Assembly: GCA_946887345.1 (NCBI GenBank) | Contig: CAMPKR010000093.1 | Location: 1-8,365 of the forward strand | Source of the DNA: an uncultured Bacteroidota bacterium | Lineage (GTDB): Bacteria > Bacteroidota > Bacteroidia > Chitinophagales > Chitinophagaceae | Direction of reading: 5' to 3' | DNA length: 8,365 bases | In this document: positions 1-6,120 of the stretch, piece by piece | Layout of the letters: every line of letters starts with the position of its first letter | How positions within the stretch are numbered: the stretch's first letter is position 1 | The notes under the pieces: model-generated | What the model was told of the DNA's origin: nothing | The model's input: only the letters and a program-made list of their open reading frames with translations | The model's database searches: none | Position numbers and translations under genes: made by a program

Positions 1-52
1 GTTTTAAACAAAAGGCCGTTTAAATACGCGATTAAGATTCGGCGCGGACGCT

Positions 53-69
53 TGCCTGCCGGGCAGGCA
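53..69. repeat. 17-base perfect palindrome (dispersed-repeat candidate)
   Basis: The arms TGCCTGCC and GGCAGGCA are perfect reverse complements around a single G. The site lies downstream of the minus-strand dehydrogenase gene, about 130 bases past its stop. There is no T-tract on either side, so a rho-independent terminator is unlikely. Short GC-rich palindromes of this kind are often dispersed between genes in Bacteroidota; that it is one here is inference. The rest of positions 1-196 contains no convincing gene. Confidence 0.5.
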
Positions 70-103
70 GATCTACGGGAAAACTGTCACTTTTTGGAGA
101 GTT

Positions 104-124
104 GACTTTTGCATTTTGATTTCG
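104..124. repeat. Short degenerate heptamer repeat (3 units)
   Basis: Three consecutive 7-base units read GACTTTT, GCATTTT and GATTTCG. They resemble the much cleaner heptamer array before miaA (positions 2229-2304), and the first unit is identical to the commonest unit there. It may be a decayed copy of the same kind of repeat, but three imperfect units in T-rich DNA could also arise by chance. Confidence 0.35.
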
Positions 125-196
125 CTCACCCAGATACCGTTACCTGACTGACTGAACAGGCAAGAGCCATTGCATCATTGAGCCGTTGAGCATTCC

Positions 197-985
197 TTAT
201 ATGCTGCCCGTCCTTCCGCCGTCAACCGGAATACTGGTGCCATTCACATATCCAGCCGCCGGAGAAGCCAGAAAGGCCACCATTGCCGCTATCTCTTCGG
301 GCTGACCAAAACGTTTGGCAGGTATCTCCTCCAGCATCTCCTTTTCTACAGCATCCTGGCTGTGCCCGGTCTTGGCTGCCTTATTATTAATAATAGTTTC
401 CAGCCTGCCCGTAGCCGTAGCGCCGGGAAGCACATTATTGACGGTAATACCGAACGGAGCCAATTCATTGGCCATAGTCTTGGCCCACGATGCAACAGCT
501 CCGCGGATGGTATTGGATACACCCAGGCCCTTAAGCGGGATCTTCACCGAAGTGGATATAATATTGATGATACGGCCGTACGCTGCGGTCTTCATGCCCG
601 GCATGCACAGAGTGGCCAGTATATGATTGCAAACCAGGTGCTGCTCAAAGGCTGACAGGAAATTATCCGGGTTGGCATCAGTTATCGGGCCGGCAGGCGG
701 GCCGCCTGTGTTATTCACCAGTATATGTATCGGATTGGCGGCTACAAAACCCGCTACTGTCTCTTTCAGTTGCTGCGGCTGACTAAAATCTGCCACCAGG
801 TAGCTGTGCTGCTGGCCTTTGCCTGTATCCAGCGTAGAGAGCGCCTGTCTCAACTTTTCTTCATTCCGGGCTATTAGTACACAATCAGCACCAAGCGATG
901 CCAGCGCTGTGGCGCTGGCCAACCCAATTCCCTGGGTGCTGCCGGCAACCAGGGCCCTTTTACCCTTCAGATCCATTGAAAGCAT
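197..985 (-). CDS. SDR-family protein with atypical active site
   Basis: A 262-residue Rossmann-fold protein of the short-chain dehydrogenase/reductase superfamily, full length for a classical SDR and probably cytosolic. The cofactor-binding loop is AGSTQGIG (residues 14-21; the usual first Thr is Ala), followed by NNTGGPPAG (91-99, usual NNAG) and a C-terminal PVDGG (253-257). A Ser is in place in IINIISTS (139-146), but where classical SDRs carry Tyr-x-x-x-Lys this protein has S157-N-T-I-R161. That pattern, with the GGPP segment, fits the FabG-like subgroup described as lacking a perfect catalytic tetrad (cd05344, from memory). It is often named 3-oxoacyl-ACP reductase, but that activity should not be assumed and the substrate is unknown. 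The first ATG (985) gives MLSMDLKGK; the ATG at 976 (M4) is an equally plausible start because the family usually begins just before DLxGK. It is transcribed alone, divergent from the gene at 1148. Confidence 0.9.
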   Translation of the reverse strand: MLSMDLKGKRALVAGSTQGIGLASATALASLGADCVLIARNEEKLRQALSTLDTGKGQQHSYLVADFSQPQQLKETVAGFVAANPIHILVNNTGGPPAGPITDANPDNFLSAFEQHLVCNHILATLCMPGMKTAAYGRIINIISTSVKIPLKGLGVSNTIRGAVASWAKTMANELAPFGITVNNVLPGATATGRLETIINNKAAKTGHSQDAVEKEMLEEIPAKRFGQPEEIAAMVAFLASPAAGYVNGTSIPVDGGRTGSI

Positions 986-1067
986 GAGCGTAGCTATTTA
1001 GGCAGCGAAAATAGTACATATGCCCGTCAATTCCTTTTATACTAATACTTCGTTAAGCGGTAGTAAA

Positions 1068-1109
1068 CAGGGGGTTAAACGAGCCTGCTTTTTTGGAAAC
1101 AGCCCCCTG
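1068..1109. promoter_or_regulatory. Inverted repeat over the promoter of the 1148 gene
   Basis: The arms CAGGGGG (1068-1074) and CCCCCTG (1103-1109) are perfect 7-base reverse complements separated by 28 bases. The right arm falls between the proposed -33 and -7 promoter elements. This could be a protein-binding site or a weak cruciform; equally, a 7-base match at this spacing may be chance. Confidence 0.25.
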
Positions 1110-1124
1110 GCAATAGCATCTTTG
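1092..1124 (+). promoter_or_regulatory. Candidate Bacteroidota-type promoter for the small secreted protein gene
   Basis: TTTG at 1092-1095 is followed after 21 bases by CATCTTTG at 1117-1124, one mismatch from the TAnnTTTG element of the Bacteroidota primary sigma factor. Transcription would begin about six bases further on, giving a leader of roughly 15-20 bases before the ATG at 1148. This is a consensus match only. Confidence 0.5.
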
Positions 1125-1147
1125 TTCCAACAAAACAAAACGGGGAT

Positions 1148-1507
1148 ATGAAAAACATTCTGTTTATACTCTTACTGCTTCCTAACCTGCTGAAAGCAGA
1201 GTCATTTAGCTACAACCGGCTGATAATGGTAAGCCAGGGATCGGATAATTTCTCTTTGGACAGGGACAAAACGGTGCGCACCAAAGGCACTATTAATATT
1301 GAAGGCAACAGCATAACAATAGATAAAGAAAGCTACACGCTGAAGCCAACAAAAAAAGAGAACTGCTTCAAATGCAAAGGTGGCATGTTCCAGATGGTAT
1401 ATGTTGCAGGCAGACTGGCCTATGTGCAACACTACCGCTTTGGGAAAATATATAACTACCACATTCAGAATACACCCGATCCGGCCAAGGGCAGGAACAG
1501 CGCCTAA
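1148..1507 (+). CDS. Small exported protein of unknown function
   Basis: A 119-residue protein that I do not recognise. It begins with a lysine and a long hydrophobic run (residues 1-17, ending LLKA) that looks like a signal peptide with a possible cut after A17, so the mature protein of about 100 residues should be periplasmic or secreted. There is no lipobox cysteine. The mature part alternates polar and beta-prone stretches (TKGTINIEGNSITIDKESYT, residues 45-64), suggesting a small beta-rich fold, and has one C73-F-K-C76 pair. That pair could form a disulfide or bind a metal, but two cysteines prove neither. A G-rich stretch (CGGGG) sits a few bases before the ATG, and the gene has its own candidate promoter and terminator, so it appears monocistronic. 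A real gene is likely from the signal peptide, start context and terminator position. Confidence 0.75.
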   Translation: MKNILFILLLLPNLLKAESFSYNRLIMVSQGSDNFSLDRDKTVRTKGTINIEGNSITIDKESYTLKPTKKENCFKCKGGMFQMVYVAGRLAYVQHYRFGKIYNYHIQNTPDPAKGRNSA

Positions 1508-1540
1508 CGATACTCGAAACAAGAAAGGAGAACACAAACC

Positions 1541-1574
1541 AAAAGCGTCCCGCGAATGCGGGATGCTTTCTTTT
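1541..1574 (+). terminator. Rho-independent terminator after the small secreted protein gene
   Basis: A 9-base-pair stem (GCGTCCCGC, 1545-1553, with GCGGGATGC, 1558-1566, including one G-U pair) closes a GAAT loop and is followed by the T-rich run TTTCTTTT (1567-1574). Four A residues precede the stem. It lies 34 bases after the stop at 1507 and separates this gene from the pRiA4b-family gene. Confidence 0.85.
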
Positions 1575-1642
1575 AATATATCCGCTTCCTTATCCCAAGC
1601 CTATTGCGTATTTTTACCCGGGAGAACCAGCATACTGCATAT

Positions 1643-2209
1643 ATGGCATTACTACGATTCAGAGTTTATTGGGAAGAGGACGACCAGGTATACCGTGATT
1701 TAGAGGTGAAGGTAGGGCAGACCTTTTTAGAGCTTCATAAAGCGATTGTACAGGCCTACGAATTTGATGGGAAACACAGTGCCTCCTTCTTTGAAAGCAA
1801 CGAACGCTGGGAAAGAGGAAGGGAACTGAACTCTGAAGTGCTGGTGAACAAAAAAGACGCTCCCGCCCTAAGCATGATGCGCACACCTGTGAGCGCTTTG
1901 GTAACTAAGCCCGACGAGAAATTCGTTTACGTCTACGACCCCGCTAAGAATTGGACCTTCCTGGTAGAGCTGATAGGCGTGGTGAAAGAAGAAGATCCTA
2001 AGCATACCTACCCCAGGGTATTCCGTAAGGAAGGCGTGGCCCCTGCCCAATATGGCGTGAAAGGCGTGAATCCCGACAAGCTGATGGAAATAGAAGAAAA
2101 GTATGACCTCAGCAACGAGGATATGCTTGAGGGCTTCGGTAATGAGGGTGAAGATGGCACTACAAGTTTTGGCGGTGGCGGCGGTGAGGAATCCCTGAGC
2201 GACGAGTAG
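1643..2209 (+). CDS. pRiA4b ORF-3 family protein (IS1096 passenger TnpR-like)
   Basis: A 188-residue protein of the pRiA4b ORF-3 family (PF07929), also named IS1096 element passenger TnpR family protein; the molecular function is not established. Family features are the N-terminal strand leading to VYRDLEVKVGQTFLELHKAI (residues 16-35), the aromatic segment FDGKHSASFFESNERWE (41-57), and FVYVYDPAKNWTFLVEL (94-110), equivalent to the usual F-x-Y-x-Y-D segment. The cysteines many family members carry in the following Pro/Gly region are absent here (YPRVFRKEGVAPAQYG, 123-138). The tail from about residue 150 is acidic and glycine-rich and ends in SLSDE, as in many Bacteroidota members. The ATG at 1643 is preferred: a longer reading from TTG at 1604 adds 13 residues before the conserved part. 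TATTTTTA at 1609-1616 is a weak -7 candidate without a clear partner. No transposase or terminal repeats are nearby, so despite the family name there is no sign of a mobile element. Confidence 0.85.
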   Translation: MALLRFRVYWEEDDQVYRDLEVKVGQTFLELHKAIVQAYEFDGKHSASFFESNERWERGRELNSEVLVNKKDAPALSMMRTPVSALVTKPDEKFVYVYDPAKNWTFLVELIGVVKEEDPKHTYPRVFRKEGVAPAQYGVKGVNPDKLMEIEEKYDLSNEDMLEGFGNEGEDGTTSFGGGGGEESLSDE

Positions 2210-2228
2210 CAGGATGACCCGGTCTTTC

Positions 2229-2304
2229 GATTTTCTACATGGACTTTTGACTTTCTACTTTTGACTCTCTACTTTCGACTTTTGACTTTTGACTTTGAAC
2301 TCAA
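2229..2304. repeat. Heptamer tandem repeat, consensus (G/T)ACTTT(T/C)
   Basis: Eight contiguous 7-base units occupy 2242-2297: GACTTTT, GACTTTC, TACTTTT, GACTCTC, TACTTTC, GACTTTT, GACTTTT, GACTTTG. A degenerate ninth (AACTCAA) follows at 2298-2304. A related unit GATTTTC lies at 2229-2235, joined by a 6-base TACATG. The array fills nearly all of the 79-base gap between the pRiA4b-family gene and miaA and includes the likely miaA start codon. Because seven is not a multiple of three, each unit gained or lost shifts the reading frame through the array. Confidence 0.9.
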
Positions 2305-3197
2305 GTCTCCCGATAGTTTATGTTATTTGCGGACCTACTGCTGTAGGTAAAACTGCTATTGCAATCGCATTGGCCAAACACCTGCGCACGTCAATAGTAT
2401 CTGCCGACAGCAGGCAGTGCTATACAGAAATGAGCATTGGCACTGCTAAGCCCTCCCCGAAAGAACTGGCTGAAGTAAAACACTATTTCATTAACGAATT
2501 CCCTGTAACCGAATCGCTTAGTGCCGCAGATTATGAAAAACTCGCACTAGGCTACCTTGACGAAATTTTCAAAACATCAGGTACTGCTGTCGTCTGCGGC
2601 GGTACGGGCCTGTATATAAAAGCACTCTGCGAAGGCCTGGATGAAATGCCCGAAGCAGATGAGGAAATGAGCGCCGAAATAATTGAGCAATATAAGCTCG
2701 GCGGCATGGAGTGGCTACGGGAAGCAGTTGAAAATGAGGACCCCGCGTTCTACGAAAGTTCAGAAAGTGAGAATCCCGCGAGGCTGATCCGCGCGCTGAT
2801 CTTCAAGCGCTCTACAGGTGAGAGTATACTGGAATACAGAACCGGTGAAAAGAAACCCAGGCACTTTCAAATCGTCAAGATCGGGATCGAATTGCCCCGC
2901 GAAATATTGTACGAACGCATTAATAAGCGGGTCGATATAATGATGGAACAAGGCTTGCTTGATGAAGCTAAAGGTCTGTATCCCCACAAGCATCTTAAAA
3001 ACCTGCAAACAGTAGGTTATGTTGAGCTCTTCGATTACCTCGACGGCAAATACAGTTTGCAAGAGGCGATAGCGAAAATAAAACAACACACCCGCAACTA
3101 CGCCAAACGCCAACTGACATGGTTCAGAAAAGATCAGGAAGTAAAATGGCTGAATGCAGGTGATAAAGATATCATCAGCAAAATATTACACCAATAA
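2289..3197 (+). CDS. miaA: tRNA dimethylallyltransferase MiaA
   Basis: MiaA transfers the dimethylallyl group of dimethylallyl diphosphate to N6 of adenosine 37 in tRNAs that read codons starting with U. The 302 residues are normal length. Visible motifs are the P-loop GPTAVGKT (15-22), SADSRQCYTEMSIGTAKP (38-55) with the catalytic Asp and the tRNA-contacting segment, GGTGLYI (104-110), PARLIRAL (163-170), the LQTVGYVEL segment (239-247), and the C-terminal TRNYAKRQLTWFRKD (268-282). No in-frame ATG exists before residue 48, which is past the P-loop, and an in-frame TGA closes the frame at 2283-2285. The start must therefore be a non-ATG codon: TTG at 2289 or TTG at 2295, both in or at the edge of the heptamer array. 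No Shine-Dalgarno sequence is seen. The gene may be read together with the gene at 1643, since no terminator lies between them. Its isoprenoid donor comes from the pathway begun by Dxs, also in this window. Confidence 0.96.
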   Translation: MTLNSSLPIVYVICGPTAVGKTAIAIALAKHLRTSIVSADSRQCYTEMSIGTAKPSPKELAEVKHYFINEFPVTESLSAADYEKLALGYLDEIFKTSGTAVVCGGTGLYIKALCEGLDEMPEADEEMSAEIIEQYKLGGMEWLREAVENEDPAFYESSESENPARLIRALIFKRSTGESILEYRTGEKKPRHFQIVKIGIELPREILYERINKRVDIMMEQGLLDEAKGLYPHKHLKNLQTVGYVELFDYLDGKYSLQEAIAKIKQHTRNYAKRQLTWFRKDQEVKWLNAGDKDIISKILHQ

Positions 3198-3226
3198 AAA
3201 AGCCCCGGATCGTACCGGGGCTTTTT
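3197..3226. terminator. Bidirectional terminator shared by miaA and the minus-strand unit
   Basis: The arms AAAAAGCCCCGG (3197-3208) and CCGGGGCTTTTT (3215-3226) are perfect complements around the 6-base loop ATCGTA, with A-runs on the left and T-runs on the right. It begins at the last base of the miaA stop codon and lies 19 bases beyond the stop of the minus-strand small gene (3245), so it can end transcription from both directions. Confidence 0.95.
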
Positions 3227-3244
3227 GCATAAGTTATATCAGGA

Positions 3245-3493
3245 TTAAGACCTTGATTTCTTCTCTGTAGATGAAGCAGCAGGCGCAGCAGTTTGCTTGG
3301 CATCTTCCACCTTTGCGTGGTTCTTGTCGCAACCTTTCTTTTCACAACCAGTCTTGGTAGTAGCAGCAGCTTCTTTCTTGCAGCAAGCCTTACCATTCTT
3401 CTGACCTTTTTTGCAGCAGTCTTTGCTACCATCACATGCAAAAGCAGAACCCGCCATCACTAGCGCTGCTACGAATAAAGTGAGTTTTTTCAT
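3245..3493 (-). CDS. Small exported Cys/Lys-rich protein
   Basis: An 82-residue protein of unknown function. Residues 1-19 (MKKLTLFVAALVMAGSAFA) form a clear signal peptide with an A-F-A signal peptidase I site. C20 follows directly, but the preceding residues are a poor lipobox, so a lipoprotein is less likely. The mature 63 residues hold seven cysteines (C20, C26, C27, C37, C38, C50, C55) and many lysines, in a CCKK-x7-CCKK repeat (26-40) and a CEKKGC motif (50-55), then a low-complexity Ala/Ser/Lys tail. No fold is recognised. Paired cysteines could bind soft metals or form disulfides; this is inference from composition. It starts 42 bases after the psd stop on the same strand, shows no convincing promoter of its own, and ends at the shared terminator, so it may be the last gene of the phospholipid unit. 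The signal peptide, Lys-Cys periodicity and terminator support a real gene. Confidence 0.75.
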   Translation of the reverse strand: MKKLTLFVAALVMAGSAFACDGSKDCCKKGQKNGKACCKKEAAATTKTGCEKKGCDKNHAKVEDAKQTAAPAASSTEKKSRS

Positions 3494-3535
3494 CTGTTAT
3501 ATTTTATTACGTTTTCGGAAATTGAATCCACAATA

Positions 3536-4192
3536 TTACGACAAATGGGCCAATACGGTCACTCCGCCCTTAACTACATCCCCAATTTTAACATCTACCG
3601 TGGTCCCTATAGGGAGAAACACATCCACCCGCGAACCAAACTGGATGAAACCGAATTCATCGTTCTGCTTCACTTCGTCTCCTTCCTTTACATAGTACCG
3701 TATCCTGCGGGCAAGGGCCCCTGCTATCTGGCGGAGCAACACTTCTGCGCGGTCATTGGCTATTACCAGGGTAGTACGTTCGTTTTCGGTGGAGGATTTA
3801 GGGTGCCAGGCCACCAGGTACTTACCTGCGTGGTACTTCATATATTTTACGATACCACTTACCGGGTTGCGGTTGACGTGCACATTAAGCGGTGACATAA
3901 ATACCGATATCTGCAGGCGTTTGTCCTTAAAATACTCGGGCTCAAAAACCTCTTCTATCACCACCACTTTGCCATCGGCCGGGGAGACTATCTTTTCTTC
4001 CCCATGGGTGTGGCTGCGGTTGGGCAGGCGGAAGAACCACAATACCCAGAACCATAACAGGAAGAATACAATATTTAAGAGCAGGTTTATACCAGGCCAG
4101 TCCACAAGCAGCCTTACCAGGGTGAAACCGAGCAAAGCCCATACAGCAGAGGCTATGAGCACATATTTATATCCTTCGCGGTGCAATTTCAT
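3536..4192 (-). CDS. psd: Phosphatidylserine decarboxylase, short type
   Basis: Psd decarboxylates phosphatidylserine to phosphatidylethanolamine at the inner membrane. At 218 residues it belongs to the short form of the family common in Bacteroidota. Two hydrophobic segments (about 10-30 and 37-55) anchor the N-terminus. The catalytic domain follows: SPADGKVV (70-77, with conserved Asp73), ISVFMSPLNVHVNRNPVSG (95-113, with His105), and WHPKSSTENERT (129-140). The self-cleavage site is FGSRVD (185-190): the proenzyme should split between Gly186 and Ser187, Ser187 becoming the pyruvoyl cofactor at the start of a roughly 32-residue alpha chain. This GSRVD form is typical of the short type, in place of the LGST of E. 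coli. The ATG at 4192 gives a start typical of the family, MKLHREGYKY. It lies 108 bases after cdsA on the same strand. The phosphatidylserine synthase that supplies its substrate is not in the window. Confidence 0.95.
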   Translation of the reverse strand: MKLHREGYKYVLIASAVWALLGFTLVRLLVDWPGINLLLNIVFFLLWFWVLWFFRLPNRSHTHGEEKIVSPADGKVVVIEEVFEPEYFKDKRLQISVFMSPLNVHVNRNPVSGIVKYMKYHAGKYLVAWHPKSSTENERTTLVIANDRAEVLLRQIAGALARRIRYYVKEGDEVKQNDEFGFIQFGSRVDVFLPIGTTVDVKIGDVVKGGVTVLAHLS

Positions 4193-4277
4193 TTGACAAA
4201 TGTAAGTTTTGAGCTAGGATTAACCGAATAAAAACATTTGACAATACCCGGGAAACCATCAGAATCCCCGGCCGACC

Positions 4278-4291
4278 CTTTGGCGCCAAAG
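4278..4291. promoter_or_regulatory. 14-base perfect palindrome between cdsA and psd
   Basis: CTTTGGCGCCAAAG is a perfect palindrome just past the cdsA stop, in the 108-base gap before psd. It has no loop and no T-run, so it is not a terminator. It could be a dimeric regulator site acting on psd, but no regulator is known from the sequence. Confidence 0.35.
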
Positions 4292-4300
4292 AATACCGGT

Positions 4301-5134
4301 TCAGACAGCATATTCACACAGGAAAAGGTAAGAATATACAAATGCAAACGGCGTCGCCACCAATAGCGAGTCGAAACGGTCAAGAGCGCCGCCATGCCCC
4401 GGCATCATAGTACCGCTGTCTTTAATGTTCGCCAGTCGCTTCAGCTTCGACTCCAGCAAATCTCCTGCCGTACCCGCCACGGTCGCACAGAGTGCCAGCA
4501 TTATCCAGTGCATCATCGGGAACTTAGTATAATACATCCCGAAGATGGCAGCACCTGCTATAGTAAGTATCGCCCCGCCTGCAGTGCCTTCCCAGGTCTT
4601 TTTAGGAGAAATAGGAGAGAACGGTGTCTTACCTATAAAAGAACCTACCAGGTAGGCCATGGTGTCATTCATCCAAAGCATGAGAATCAAAGCGAGGGGA
4701 AGCACAAAGCCGCCCGCAGTGTACATAGTCACCAGCATTACCATCGGCAGGAAGATATAGATCATTCCGCCGAACGCCTGCAGAGCTGCGTTCAGCGCCG
4801 TGTTTTTATCCAGGGCAGCGATGAGCAATATGAGTACGGGAAAGAACAAAAGGAAATGAAAGGGCGGCGGATTCCAGCCGAAGAAAACAGACGAACGCAG
4901 CCACAACCATACAAAGCAGATGATCTGTATGGTGTTGGCCATCCATTCGGGCCAGTAGGTATCCGGGTATATCTTCTTCATGAGCAGAAAATACTCACGC
5001 AGGCAAAGCACTTGTATAAGGCTTACCAACGCAGTAAACCCGATACTATTCCACAGCAGGCCTGTCATCATAATGATGCAGAAAATAACGGCACTGCCGA
5101 GGCGGGTAAAAAATGTAGGCCAGTTAAGCGGCAT
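4301..5134 (-). CDS. cdsA: Phosphatidate cytidylyltransferase (CDP-diglyceride synthase)
   Basis: CdsA joins phosphatidic acid and CTP to make CDP-diacylglycerol, the branch-point precursor of bacterial phospholipids. The 277-residue protein is a polytopic inner-membrane enzyme with about seven or eight hydrophobic segments spread along its length. The diagnostic signature is at the C-terminus: S229-K-L-K-R, then K238-D-S-G and P245-G-H-G-G-A-L-D-R-F-D255. This matches the CdsA family pattern closely, with Met and Ala at two positions that are usually other hydrophobics. Also conserved are WMND (153-156) and SPKKTWEG (176-183). The start at 5134 lies 21 bases after the stop of the CPBP gene, with no Shine-Dalgarno sequence, as is usual in Bacteroidota. 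It should be co-transcribed with the CPBP gene and probably psd, placing the first committed and last steps of phosphatidylethanolamine synthesis in one unit. Confidence 0.97.
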   Translation of the reverse strand: MPLNWPTFFTRLGSAVIFCIIMMTGLLWNSIGFTALVSLIQVLCLREYFLLMKKIYPDTYWPEWMANTIQIICFVWLWLRSSVFFGWNPPPFHFLLFFPVLILLIAALDKNTALNAALQAFGGMIYIFLPMVMLVTMYTAGGFVLPLALILMLWMNDTMAYLVGSFIGKTPFSPISPKKTWEGTAGGAILTIAGAAIFGMYYTKFPMMHWIMLALCATVAGTAGDLLESKLKRLANIKDSGTMMPGHGGALDRFDSLLVATPFAFVYSYLFLCEYAV

Positions 5135-5155
5135 TTGTCTAATTAGCTTGCTAAG

Positions 5156-6100
5156 TTATACAGCATTTTCAGAAAGTTCTGCTTCGGTATAGTCATCCGA
5201 CCAACTGCGGGGAAGCGGAGTTTTATGCCTGAGTAGCAGATAAAGAGAAACCAGGAATAATACCAGGCCAACGATCGGCACAAAAGCAGGAAGCTGTTCA
5301 CTTTTTTCAATGGCCTGTATAGTCGCATTGTTCTTCCCTATGTATAATAATATTATCTGCAGGCCATTATTAAGTAAATGTCCCAATATACTACAGTAGA
5401 TAGAGCCCGTCAGGAAGTATATAAGTGCCAGCAGTATACCTGCTAAAAAGATGGAGGTGCCGCCGAATATATTACCGTGCACCATAGCAAACATGATGGC
5501 TGATACCAGTATAGGAAATACAATTCCTCTATTGCGCTGAGCCGCAAAACGCATAAAGATGCCGCGGAATAACAGCTCCTCGCCTACCGCAGGTAGTAAT
5601 GCCATGATTATGAACACTTTGAGAAAAGCCGCAAAGTCAGGCATATTCAGCATTGCGCTAATTGAATCTTCATATCGCTCTTGCTGGGCTATTACTCCCG
5701 GTCCCCAATTGAGCATCTTTATCCAGCTTTCTATCTGCAGAAAGATGGGCATAGCCCCCAGCATAAGTGTAATGACCAATATCCATTGTACAGGCTTACC
5801 CGGTGCCCTGAGACCAAGATATTGAGCGGGACGCGGGTGTGTGAAGTAGGCAAACAAAAGCGACGAAAAAAGAAAGACACTTACCGAGAAAAGCACCTGT
5901 AATATAAAGGCAGCCTGTATCACATTCGGCGGCGAAGCATCGTTGATCTCGGTAAGACCGTCAAGAGAAATCCCTGCAACTTTTGTTAAAAGCACATAGC
6001 CTATACCGGAAACAAAAAAGGCGAACAGCACGCCGATGAGTATTATCAATTGTATCAATTGCAACCACCAGGGATAGCTGCGCCAATATCTATTGAACAT
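5156..6100 (-). CDS. CPBP-family intramembrane glutamic endopeptidase
   Basis: A 314-residue multi-pass membrane protein of the CPBP/Abi family (CAAX prenyl protease 2-like, related to Rce1). All three active-site motifs are present: E174-E175-L-L-F-R179 (EExxxR), F204-A-M-V-H208 (FxxxH) and H241-L-L-N-N245 (HxxxN). Hydrophobic segments lie near residues 15-38, 62-86, 105-121, 159-171, 193-208, 216-232, 237-254 and 273-291. The acidic tail (DDYTEAELSENAV) is probably cytosolic. Family members are intramembrane glutamic proteases in eukaryotes and some bacteria, but the bacterial substrates are mostly unknown and none can be inferred here. It is the first gene of the minus-strand unit with cdsA and psd, only 21 bases before cdsA, which hints at a link to the membrane without proving a shared role. 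The ATG at 6100 is preceded by an AGGCG that could serve as a weak ribosome site. Confidence 0.93.
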   Translation of the reverse strand: MFNRYWRSYPWWLQLIQLIILIGVLFAFFVSGIGYVLLTKVAGISLDGLTEINDASPPNVIQAAFILQVLFSVSVFLFSSLLFAYFTHPRPAQYLGLRAPGKPVQWILVITLMLGAMPIFLQIESWIKMLNWGPGVIAQQERYEDSISAMLNMPDFAAFLKVFIIMALLPAVGEELLFRGIFMRFAAQRNRGIVFPILVSAIMFAMVHGNIFGGTSIFLAGILLALIYFLTGSIYCSILGHLLNNGLQIILLYIGKNNATIQAIEKSEQLPAFVPIVGLVLFLVSLYLLLRHKTPLPRSWSDDYTEAELSENAV

Positions 6101-6120
6101 TCGCCTGTAAAGAATTTCGC

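Noticed and set aside
1604..1642. TTG start at 1604 for the pRiA4b-family gene
   Set aside because: The extra 13 residues precede the family's conserved start, and a good ATG is available at 1643.
1643..2304. An insertion sequence around the IS1096-passenger-like gene
   Set aside because: There is no transposase, no terminal inverted repeats and no target duplication; the heptamer array is a tandem repeat, not an element end.
4197..4204. Minus-strand TACATTTG just before psd as a promoter
   Set aside because: It matches TAnnTTTG but is only five bases from the psd ATG, which would give a leaderless transcript, and no -33 box is found at the right distance.
4394..5146. A 250-codon open frame on the plus strand opposite cdsA
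   Set aside because: It lies wholly antisense to a clearly recognised cdsA, has a composition rich in His, Gln, Arg and Tyr without any domain, and has no promoter or ribosome site. It is a shadow of the coding strand.
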